DNA from: Gammaproteobacteria bacterium
GTDB lineage: Bacteria > Pseudomonadota > Gammaproteobacteria > Chromatiales > Chromatiaceae
Direction: 5' to 3'
DNA length: 11,198 bases
NCBI GenBank assembly: GCA_030620735.1
Contig: JAUXDV010000039.1
Location: forward strand, 1-11,198
The position numbers and the translations under genes were made by a program. A model generated the notes under the pieces. It searched no databases, had not been told where the DNA came from, and was given only the letters and a program-made list of their open reading frames with translations. Shown here in pieces: positions 1 through 5,955 of the stretch; positions within the stretch are counted from its first letter, which is position 1, and each line of letters opens with the position of its first letter.

Positions 1-144
1 TCTGGAGTTAACACGCTCCACTTTCAGGGTGCCATTTGCAGCCAGATTATCAGGCAGGCTGGCGCAGCCGGAGAGCAGCGTTGCAAGGATCAAGGTGAGC
101 AGATGGTTTCGATTGTGTAATGTCATCATGATGGCAATCCTCAT
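1..144 (-). CDS. Lipoprotein, N-terminal part only (runs off the window)
   Basis: The minus strand encodes an exported lipoprotein of which 43-48 residues are visible. After a short polar N-terminus (MMTLHNRNH) comes a hydrophobic stretch ending in the lipobox LLSGC, so signal peptidase II should cleave before that Cys. The mature part begins CASLPDNLAANGTLKVERV and reaches the window edge. Two in-frame starts compete. ATG at 144 overlaps the pump stop codon as ATGA, while ATG at 129 has a GAGG nine bases upstream (139-142) and gives the more usual signal peptide. Either way it is translationally linked to the RND pump. It may be an outer-membrane efflux partner, since some of these carry lipoboxes, or a separate metal-binding lipoprotein. 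The visible part is too short to decide. Confidence 0.75.
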   Translation of the reverse strand, partial: MRIAIMMTLHNRNHLLTLILATLLSGCASLPDNLAANGTLKVERVNSR

Positions 145-3100
145 TGTGTTTGAGTCGAAATGACAGAGTAAATCCCTTTTGAAAACACTCCATACAAGCA
201 AGGCAAAACAAACAGTGTCAGCAGGGTGCTGGATGCCAGTCCACCGACGACAACTGTCGCCAGCGGGCGTTGCACCTCAGAGCCGACACCCGTGGAGAGC
301 AGCATCGGAATCAATCCCAGCGTCGCGATAGCGGCAGTCATCAGCACCGGGCGCAGACGGGAGAGCGCACCGCGGAAGACGGCATCGGAAATCGATTCGC
401 CGGCCTCGACATTCTGGTTGATGGCATTGACCATCACCACGCCGTTGAGTACGGCAACGCCGAACAGGGCAATGAAGCCAATGGTGCCGGGCACCGACAG
501 ATACTGACCGGTCATGTAAAGCGCTGCAATGCCGCCAATCAGTGCCAGCGGCACATTGAGCATAATCAGCAATGCCTCTCCAACAGAGTGGAAGGCGAAG
601 TAGAGCAGCAGGAAAATCAGGCCGAGGGAGAGCGGCACCACGATCATCAGACGCTGCTGCGCCCGCTGCTGGTTTTCGAACTGCCCGCCGAAAACGACAG
701 AGTAGCCGGCAGGCAGATCGATCTCCCCGGCGATGCGCTGGCGCAGTTCGTTCACCAGTCCGCCCATGTCGCGCCCTTCCACGTTGGACTGAATGACAAC
801 CCGGCGTTGCACATCGTCGCGACGGATCTGTGGCGGGCCGGATTCGATGATCACTTCGGCCATTTCGCCAAGACGCACCCAGGCGCCGTTGGGGGCCTGC
901 AGCACCAGCTGTTTCAGCTTTTCAGCATCTTTGCGCCAGGGCTTAGCCAGGCGTACAGAGATATCATAGCGCTCATTGCCCTGGATCACCTGGCCGGCCT
1001 CGACGCCGCCGATGCCGTCGGAAATCAGCTCCATCACCTGTGATACCGGTATGCCGTAGCGGGCCAGCAGATCCCGGCGGGGGAGGATGGTCAGCTGGGC
1101 CTCGCCTGCGATCTGCTCCATCTCCACGCCACGCGTACCCTCTACTCCACGGACCAGCGCCTCGATAGCCTTGCCTTTTTCAGCCAGCACTTTCAGATCA
1201 GGCCCGAACAACTTGATGGCAAGCTGCGCCTTGACGCCGGAGAGCAACTCGTCAACACGTGTAGCGATGGGTTGAGAGAAGGTAAACAGCAGTCCCGGAT
1301 GCACCGACAGCGCCTGCTCGATTTTTTGCTGTAGAGAAAAACGGTCGCTGGCGCTGCTCCATGCATCGACAGATTTCAGTCCAACGTAGATCTCCACGTT
1401 GGAGACTGGCTCCGGGTCGCCGCCCAGTTCGGCCCGGCCTATGCGGCTCGAAGCATAGGTCACCTCCGGAAATTCCATGAGGCGTTTTTCAAGCTGAGCA
1501 GCCACGGTCAAGGCAGTCTCAAGGCTGGCTGACGGCGCCAGGGTAACCCGGATATTGATGGCGCCCTCCTCCAGTTCCGGTACAAACTCCGTGCCCAGGC
1601 GAGGCGCCAGGGCCAACGCTGCGGCAAACAGCACCAGGGCCGCCAGCACGACAATCCACTTCAGTTTCAGGGCAACACGCAATGTGTGTTGATAGAGCCA
1701 CTCCAGAGGAAGGAACAGCAGGCTGCTGCGATGCCTGACTGCCCGCTTGAAGGCAAACGTAGCAAGGGCGGGGATGACGATCAGCGCCACCACCAGCGAG
1801 GTTAGCATTGCCAGTACGATGGAGACGGCCATGGGCTGAAACAGCTTGCCCTCCACCCCTTCAAGTGCAAACAGCGGAGCGAAGACAACAATGATGATGA
1901 TCACGGCATAGAATACCGGCCGGCCCACCTCACGCGCTGCCTCTTGAATGCGCAATGGGATGCCGTGGTGGTCATGTGATGCGTCATAGGGATCGGAAAC
2001 CCCGGGGGCGATGTTGTTGCCGACATCTTCCAGGTGCTCCGCGTCAGGGCGCGAGAGGTGCTTGAAGATGTTCTCCATCATCACCACCGGGCCGTCCACC
2101 ATCATACCAATGGCGATAGCAAGTCCTCCCAGAGACATCAGGTTGGCCGAGAGGCCCAGGTAGCTCATGACTGTCAGCGCCATTCCGACTGAGAGAGGCA
2201 CGGAGATCAGCACCAGCAGCGTGGCGCGGAGATTGAGCAGGAACAGCAGCAGCACCACCACGATCAGCACAAAGGCCTCGATTAGCGCCCTGCTGACAGT
2301 ATCGACTGCCTGTTCCACCAGGTCGGCCTGGTCATAGAAGGGTTCAATGGTGACGCCATCCGGCAGCGCCTGCTGTATGGCGGGGAGGCGCTGCTTGACT
2401 GCATCGATGGTTGCCTTGGTATTGGCCCCCAGGCGCTTGAGTACAATGCCGACGACAACTTCGCCCAGCGTCTCCGGCTTCCCCTCTGCATCGCGGCGTG
2501 TCATGGTCACTGCCCCCTGACGGATTTCGCCGCCGAATCCCACCTCTGCGACGTCAGCCACACGCACCACCACGCCGCCATGATCTTTCAGCGGGATGTT
2601 GCGTATGTCGCGCAGACCCTCTTCCCCTGCGCGCACCCAGCCCACACCACGAATCACCAGTTGCTCGGCGCCACGGTTCAAAAACCAGCCTCCGGCATTG
2701 CGATTATTCTCCTGGATGGCCCTGGCAATTTCATCGATGCTGATGCCATAAGATAGCAGTTTGCCGGGGTCGACCTGCACCTGGTACTGGCGCACTTCAC
2801 CGCCGTAGGAGAGTACGTCGGTGATACCGTTGATTGGTAGAAGCAGCAGTTTCACCACCCAGTCATTGAGGCTGCGCAGTGCAATGGAGTCATATTTTTG
2901 CCGATCGTCAGAACGCAGTATGTATTGATAGACCTGTCCCAACCCGGAAGTATTCGGCCCCATCTCCGGCGTAGCGACACCTTCAGGGATCTGTTCACGG
3001 GCATCCTGCAGACGCTCGAAGACCAGCTGGCGGGCAAAGTAGATATCAGTCTCCTCCGTGAACACCACGGTGATCACAGAGAGGCCGGTCTTGGAGATAG

Positions 3101-3350
3101 AGCGCACCTCCTCCACATCCGGCAAGGCATACATCACGGCCTCGATGGGAAATGTGATGAGCTGCTCCACCTCCTCGGCCGCCAGCCCCCTGGCCTCGGT
3201 ATTGATCTGCACCTGGACATTGGTGACATCGGGGAAGGCGTCGAGGTTCAGCTTTGGTATCAGGAGTGCGCCTGCAGCAAGCGCCACCAGCAACCCAAGC
3301 ACCACTAGCAGGCGATTGGCGACGGACCAGTCAATCAGTTTATTGAGCAT
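141..3350 (-). CDS. czcA: HME-RND heavy-metal efflux pump, CzcA/CusA family
   Basis: Inner-membrane proton/metal antiporter of a tripartite envelope-spanning exporter; the symbol is a family label. At 1069 residues it has the full family length. TM1 lies near residues 12-32, a periplasmic porter loop follows to about 350, TM2-TM6 span roughly 355-535, the second porter loop about 585-895, and the C-terminal helices about 900-1060. TM4 holds AIAIGMMVDGPVVMMEN (411-427), with D419 and E426 as proton-relay acids. The first Asp of the CzcA DFG motif is Ala (A413), as in copper/silver pumps. The second porter loop has RVDELLSG (698-705), with Glu where CusA, from memory, has one of its three copper-binding Met; the other two also appear absent. 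A divalent metal is therefore more likely than Cu(I)/Ag(I), but the substrate is not proven. A cytoplasmic loop (431-463) carries a His-rich DASHDHHG. AGGA precedes the ATG. The gene lies 99 bp after the adaptor. Confidence 0.95.
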   Translation of the reverse strand: MLNKLIDWSVANRLLVVLGLLVALAAGALLIPKLNLDAFPDVTNVQVQINTEARGLAAEEVEQLITFPIEAVMYALPDVEEVRSISKTGLSVITVVFTEETDIYFARQLVFERLQDAREQIPEGVATPEMGPNTSGLGQVYQYILRSDDRQKYDSIALRSLNDWVVKLLLLPINGITDVLSYGGEVRQYQVQVDPGKLLSYGISIDEIARAIQENNRNAGGWFLNRGAEQLVIRGVGWVRAGEEGLRDIRNIPLKDHGGVVVRVADVAEVGFGGEIRQGAVTMTRRDAEGKPETLGEVVVGIVLKRLGANTKATIDAVKQRLPAIQQALPDGVTIEPFYDQADLVEQAVDTVSRALIEAFVLIVVVLLLFLLNLRATLLVLISVPLSVGMALTVMSYLGLSANLMSLGGLAIAIGMMVDGPVVMMENIFKHLSRPDAEHLEDVGNNIAPGVSDPYDASHDHHGIPLRIQEAAREVGRPVFYAVIIIIVVFAPLFALEGVEGKLFQPMAVSIVLAMLTSLVVALIVIPALATFAFKRAVRHRSSLLFLPLEWLYQHTLRVALKLKWIVVLAALVLFAAALALAPRLGTEFVPELEEGAINIRVTLAPSASLETALTVAAQLEKRLMEFPEVTYASSRIGRAELGGDPEPVSNVEIYVGLKSVDAWSSASDRFSLQQKIEQALSVHPGLLFTFSQPIATRVDELLSGVKAQLAIKLFGPDLKVLAEKGKAIEALVRGVEGTRGVEMEQIAGEAQLTILPRRDLLARYGIPVSQVMELISDGIGGVEAGQVIQGNERYDISVRLAKPWRKDAEKLKQLVLQAPNGAWVRLGEMAEVIIESGPPQIRRDDVQRRVVIQSNVEGRDMGGLVNELRQRIAGEIDLPAGYSVVFGGQFENQQRAQQRLMIVVPLSLGLIFLLLYFAFHSVGEALLIMLNVPLALIGGIAALYMTGQYLSVPGTIGFIALFGVAVLNGVVMVNAINQNVEAGESISDAVFRGALSRLRPVLMTAAIATLGLIPMLLSTGVGSEVQRPLATVVVGGLASSTLLTLFVLPCLYGVFSKGIYSVISTQTQ

Positions 3351-3449
3351 AGCAGGTTCCTGGTAATCCTTGAGTAGCCAACATCTTTACAGATGAGTCA
3401 AATTTCAATAATGACTCTCGCCCAGACCGCAAAGATTTTTCCTGGCGAG

Positions 3450-4580
3450 CTAGTGGTTATGCACTTCGAAACCGGATTTTGCCAGTTCCGACTGCACAAA
3501 GAAGGCTCCCCGGGTAACCACGCGGACGCCGGCGGCAAGACCCTCGATCACGGCCGTCTCCGGCAGTTGGCGGACAATCTTAATCTCGTGTGGTCCAAAC
3601 TCCCCCGGCTCCTCTTCCACAAAAACCTGCCAGTCGCCATCGGGGCTGCGCATAATGGCATTCAGCGGCAGGGTTAGTGCCGTTTTATCGGATTCACCGG
3701 TGTGGATTCTTACGCTTACAAACTGACCGGGGTGCAGCCGGTCATGTGGATTGGGGATCTCCAGACGAACCCCGAGGGTGCGTGTGGTCTCATTCAGGGC
3801 ATGATGTATCTGTATCACCTTGCCATTAATCCACTCCCTCTCTGCGCGCACACGTGCAGCTGCGCCGATGGCGAGTCTGAACACCGCTTCAGGATTGACA
3901 TAGGCTTCGACCCAGAGTCTGGACTCGTCGGTAATTTCAAACAGCAACTCACCGGGCTCGACCATTTTTCCGACAATGAAGTCATCCCGGATGACCGTGC
4001 CTGCCTGTGGTGAGAGCAGGGTGAAACTGCCGTCGACTCCGCTGACGTCAGTCTCATCGATCAAACTTTCAGCTTGAATTGCAGTCATGCCATAAGCCAG
4101 TAATCTGGCCTGTGCCTGCTGATAGGCAATCCTGCTCTCAATATGGCGTTGCTCCGAGACCACCTGTGTTCCCAGCTTCTTCGATCGTTGCCACTCCATG
4201 GCGGCAACCAATGCCGCTCCCTGCGCCTCGGCCATCAAGGCGCTTGAGAGTGTCACCAGTGGCTGCCCTGGTGTGACCGCATCGCCCAGGCGAGCATGTC
4301 TTTTTACAATCTGCGCCTCGATGCGTGGTGTAATCTGGCTTGAAGCGTAGGCATTAAGCTGGACCTCACCAGGCGCCTCGACCTCCTCTGCTACAGGACG
4401 AGCCACGAGTGATTCCACAACAATGCCGGCAATGCGGCGCTGCTCGGGGGTCAGGTGAACCCGGTGTTCTTCTTTGTCGCCATGCTCGCCTCCATGCTCC
4501 TCCTTTTCCAAAGCAAATAGAGGATGACAGAGAAGCGATGTCAGTGTCAGGAGATATAAAACCCATTTTTGAATATTCAT
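3450..4580 (-). CDS. czcB: RND efflux periplasmic adaptor (membrane fusion protein), CzcB/CusB family
   Basis: Periplasmic adaptor linking the RND pump to an outer-membrane channel; the symbol is a family label. ATG at 4580 is chosen because AGGA lies six bases upstream (4587-4590); an in-frame TTG at 4586 would sit directly on that site. The 376-residue product has a hydrophobic signal segment (about 5-23, ending LFA). A His/Glu-rich stretch follows (EKEEHGGEHGDKEEHRVH, 25-42), typical of metal-resistance adaptors and a plausible metal-binding arm. A split lipoyl-like domain brackets a short helical hairpin (about 70-205; LGDAVTPGQPLVTLSS and SPQAGTVIRDD). Then come a beta-barrel (about 220-300; LHPGQFVSVRI) and a membrane-proximal domain to the end. 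The C-terminus is HNH. It is transcribed ahead of the pump. Confidence 0.93.
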   Translation of the reverse strand: MNIQKWVLYLLTLTSLLCHPLFALEKEEHGGEHGDKEEHRVHLTPEQRRIAGIVVESLVARPVAEEVEAPGEVQLNAYASSQITPRIEAQIVKRHARLGDAVTPGQPLVTLSSALMAEAQGAALVAAMEWQRSKKLGTQVVSEQRHIESRIAYQQAQARLLAYGMTAIQAESLIDETDVSGVDGSFTLLSPQAGTVIRDDFIVGKMVEPGELLFEITDESRLWVEAYVNPEAVFRLAIGAAARVRAEREWINGKVIQIHHALNETTRTLGVRLEIPNPHDRLHPGQFVSVRIHTGESDKTALTLPLNAIMRSPDGDWQVFVEEEPGEFGPHEIKIVRQLPETAVIEGLAAGVRVVTRGAFFVQSELAKSGFEVHNH

Positions 4581-4611
4581 AATCAATCCTGCAGCCTGGT
4601 TTCATTAGAAG

Positions 4612-4640
4612 TTTATCGGAATAAAATTCACATCAAACAA
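4612..4640 (-). promoter_or_regulatory. Possible sigma-70-like promoter for the adaptor-pump genes
   Basis: On the minus strand TTGTTT (4635-4640) and GATAAA (4612-4617) are separated by 17 bases, placing a start about 25 bases before the adaptor ATG. Each hexamer matches the consensus only partly (3/6 and 4/6). It could restore transcription downstream of the inserted repeat at 4654-4797, but nothing in the sequence proves activity. Confidence 0.25.
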
Positions 4641-4653
4641 CCGGTAAATGGAA

Positions 4654-4797
4654 CTCGTAAGAGCCTCTTGCAAAATTCTCAAAAGCTCTCATTTCGACTG
4701 AAAGGAGAAATCTCAGGTTATTGATATATAGGATCTCTCACATTCGTTCGAGATGACAAAACTCACTATTCACGAGTTTTGCAAGAGCTCGCAAGAG
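4654..4797. mobile_element. MITE-like nested inverted-repeat element, about 144 bp
   Basis: The outer arms are GAGCCTCTTGCAAAATTCTC (4661-4680) and GAGTTTTGCAAGAGCTC (4774-4790). Read in reverse complement, the second matches the first except for small gaps. Weaker similarity continues outward (CTCGTAAGAGC against CTCTTGCGAGC), giving approximate ends. Inside lies a second inverted repeat (4690-4714 and 4731-4755). No reading frame of transposase size fits, so it would have to be moved in trans if mobile. No clear target-site duplication is visible. It sits between the small exported-protein gene and the adaptor gene, so read-through RNA would fold into a long imperfect hairpin. The remaining stretch 4798-4952 shows no feature I can support. 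Confidence 0.6.
4690..4755. repeat. Inner palindrome of the TTTCGA-GAA-GAGAAATC type
   Basis: The left arm CATTTCGACTGAAAGGAGAA (4690-4709, continuing to 4714) pairs with the reverse complement of 4731-4755, which begins CATCTCGAACGAATGTGAGA. With one gap, about 20 of 25 positions agree. The arm resembles a palindromic repeat found scattered in many bacterial genomes, with a consensus close to CATTTCGAnCGAAGnGAGAA. I recognise this by pattern and have not searched for it. Confidence 0.6.
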
Positions 4798-4952
4798 AAT
4801 AAATCCCACCTGACTGACTCGGGAATGTTAATGAATATACTGAGATTGCGAAGCTTCCGCATCTGCCGTAGACGGAGGTACAAATACCATGGGCACAGAA
4901 TGTACAGGAACGGCTTGCTCATAACACCACAGAGGTTTCAGGTGAGAAGAGG

Positions 4953-5264
4953 TCAGACTGTAATTGGCGGACGCAGTGGAAGCGGAGGGTAGAAAGAGCT
5001 TAAAGAAAAGGAGTAGGCAGCCAGCAATAGAGTGTTGTCAGCTGAGAAATGCAGGGATTCAATGCCATTCAGGGAGAAGAGATGGAATATGCCATGGCAG
5101 CAGTTATCGCATACAGGATCAGCATCGCTGTCGAGCGGGTTTTTTGCGTGGTCGTTGATGGAGTGAGTCTGACCTGTGGACAAAGAGTGCATATCAGACG
5201 CCAGCACTGCGCTATTACAGAGGATAGCGATAATCAGCAAAGATATGATGATGCGAACGGACAT
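4953..5264 (-). CDS. Small exported Cys/His protein at the head of the metal efflux operon
   Basis: A 103-residue protein with a signal peptide (hydrophobic residues 4-21, cleavage likely after AVLA, about residue 22). The short mature region is His-rich and contains DPVCDNCCHGIFH, a compact Cys/His group able to bind a soft or borderline metal ion. The C-terminus ends SSFYPPLPLRPPITV. Small secreted proteins with a CDxCCH-like cluster and a proline-rich tail occur beside Cus/Czc operons in gammaproteobacteria. They are usually annotated as hypothetical, and this one fits that pattern from memory. The Shine-Dalgarno site before ATG 5264 is weak. A periplasmic metal-binding or metal-sensing accessory is plausible but unproven. 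It is separated from the adaptor gene by about 370 bp holding the inverted-repeat element. Confidence 0.7.
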   Translation of the reverse strand: MSVRIIISLLIIAILCNSAVLASDMHSLSTGQTHSINDHAKNPLDSDADPVCDNCCHGIFHLFSLNGIESLHFSADNTLLLAAYSFSLSSFYPPLPLRPPITV

Positions 5265-5297
5265 TTAATTATTCTGCACCAAAAAGAGCTGGGTGAC

Positions 5298-5313
5298 AAA
5301 TAATTCTCATTCG
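5298..5313. promoter_or_regulatory. Possible Fur-box-like operator
   Basis: The minus strand reads CGAATGAGAATTATTT, close to the AATGAGAATTATT form common in gammaproteobacterial Fur boxes. It matches about 11 of 19 positions of the classical GATAATGATAATCATTATC. It lies 34-49 bases upstream of the small exported-protein gene, a reasonable operator position. Chance occurrence in AT-rich sequence is quite possible. Confidence 0.3.
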
Positions 5314-5433
5314 TTACCGCCCCGAATAACACTCAGTAGCTGTCCAAAAATAACTTCCCGATATCGCGCAGCAATGTTGTTTGTCTTCATGGCGCAAAAA
5401 AGGGCGCATAGTAGCGTTGAACTAAACCGTTTC

Positions 5434-5444
5434 GCGGTAGCTTT
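5434..5444 (+). promoter_or_regulatory. ops/JUMPStart-like element (possible RfaH site)
   Basis: CGCGGTAGCTT matches 9 of 11 positions of the ops core GGCGGTAGCGT, including an intact GCGGTAGC (5434-5441 holds the conserved octamer). A second GTAGC lies upstream at 5411-5415, recalling the paired GTAGC layout of JUMPStart, though the spacing is 18 rather than about 13 bases. It points towards the glycosyltransferase operon, whose first ATG is about 510 bases downstream. That distance is long for a typical ops leader, so this is tentative. Confidence 0.35.
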
Positions 5445-5576
5445 TCAAACCTGATCATCGGGTGATTAAAGGTCCACTTTAGCTACACCACCATTCACTG
5501 TATAACTGGCGCTTGCAATGTCAGATCCACCTGTAATAGCAGGGTGAAATCCGGTATAATCGAAGTCAGCATTCGC

Positions 5577-5705
5577 ATGGAACCCATACAGCAACCAAAA
5601 CGCAGGGCAGCCCAGATACAACTTTGCCGTAAACTGACATCCCTTGGAGCGCGACTGCCCTCCGGGAAGTGGTTAAGAATCGAGGTGGGTGATGACCCCA
5701 CCTGA
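5577..5705 (+). CDS. Doubtful 42-codon reading frame behind a TATAAT box
   Basis: The frame encodes a basic, Lys/Arg-rich peptide beginning MEPIQQPKRRAAQIQLCRKL and ending EVGDDPT. A perfect TATAAT lies at 5555-5560, but there is no good -35 and no Shine-Dalgarno sequence before the ATG. The opposite strand is also open over this stretch, so coding evidence is weak. The sequence is more GC-rich than the operon to its right and may be a remnant of a lost gene or mobile element. I do not recognise a family. Confidence 0.2.
   Translation: MEPIQQPKRRAAQIQLCRKLTSLGARLPSGKWLRIEVGDDPT
5683..5703. repeat. 7-bp perfect hairpin AGGTGGG/CCCACCT
   Basis: The arms 5683-5689 and 5697-5703 pair perfectly around a 7-base loop (TGATGAC). 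The hairpin covers the end of the doubtful 42-codon frame. No T-run follows directly on either strand, so it is not a standard intrinsic terminator. Confidence 0.4.
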
Positions 5706-5809
5706 AAAACGTCCAAAAAAAACCGGCTGTTTGGAGCATATTTTGCGAGGTCTGAGATCACACATTGAAGATAGAATTGGTGAGCTAATATCTCCTGTAA
5801 CAACCCCAG

Positions 5810-5832
5810 TTAATTCAATGATTCAGAATTAA
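5810..5832. repeat. AT-rich palindrome TTAATTC-N9-GAATTAA
   Basis: Two perfect 7-base arms (5810-5816 and 5826-5832) flank nine bases, about 125 bases before the glycosyltransferase start. The spacing of the half-sites suits a dimeric regulator, but in AT-rich DNA this may be chance. Confidence 0.3.
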
Positions 5833-5955
5833 TCTGGAAGAATATCAACTATGCTACTAGCACCGAATAGCATGAAAAAGCTACACAGCTGCCGAGTCAT
5901 ATTTCAGAGGTTACATATAAAACTAATGTCGAAATTTCCTGTGATACTAAATTAA

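Larger units (their letters stand above)
5265..5955. other. Divergent intergenic region, about 690 bp
   Basis: This stretch separates the leftward efflux operon from the rightward polysaccharide-type operon. It contains a Fur-like site near the left edge, an ops-like sequence, a perfect TATAAT with a doubtful small reading frame, a 7-bp hairpin and a 7-bp AT-rich palindrome, listed separately. Base composition falls from GC-rich to AT-rich across it. The last 100 bases hold several AT-rich -10-like sequences (for example TATAAA at 5916-5921 and GATACT at 5943-5948) but no paired -35 that I trust. No Shine-Dalgarno sequence is visible before ATG 5956. Confidence 0.6.

Noticed and set aside
270..1043. 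Plus-strand 257-codon open frame opposite the RND pump gene
   Set aside because: It lies wholly antisense to a clearly conserved pump and has the His/Gln-rich composition typical of antisense shadows of GC-rich genes.
4581..4586. TTG at 4586 as start of the adaptor
   Set aside because: AGGA ends directly at this codon, leaving no spacing, whereas ATG 4580 has the normal six-base spacing.
4953..5264. Possible copper-chaperone assignment for the small Cys/His protein
   Set aside because: CDNCCHG is not the CxxC-containing HMA motif (MxCxxC), and no ferredoxin-like fold is evident in this short protein.
5307..5390. Minus-strand 27-codon frame (MKTNNIAARYREVIFGQLLS...) ahead of the small exported protein
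   Set aside because: It could be a leader peptide, but there is no ribosome binding site and no metal-related residue pattern, so support is too thin.
5342..5719. GTCCAAAAA repeated at 5342-5350 and 5711-5719 as possible ends of an insertion element
   Set aside because: The copies are short, A-rich and in direct orientation, with no transposase between them and no longer similarity around them.
5495..5803. Minus-strand 102-codon open frame in the intergenic region
   Set aside because: No Shine-Dalgarno sequence, no recognisable domain, and unusual residue use. It overlaps an opposite-strand frame that looks no worse. Most likely chance openness or a decayed remnant.
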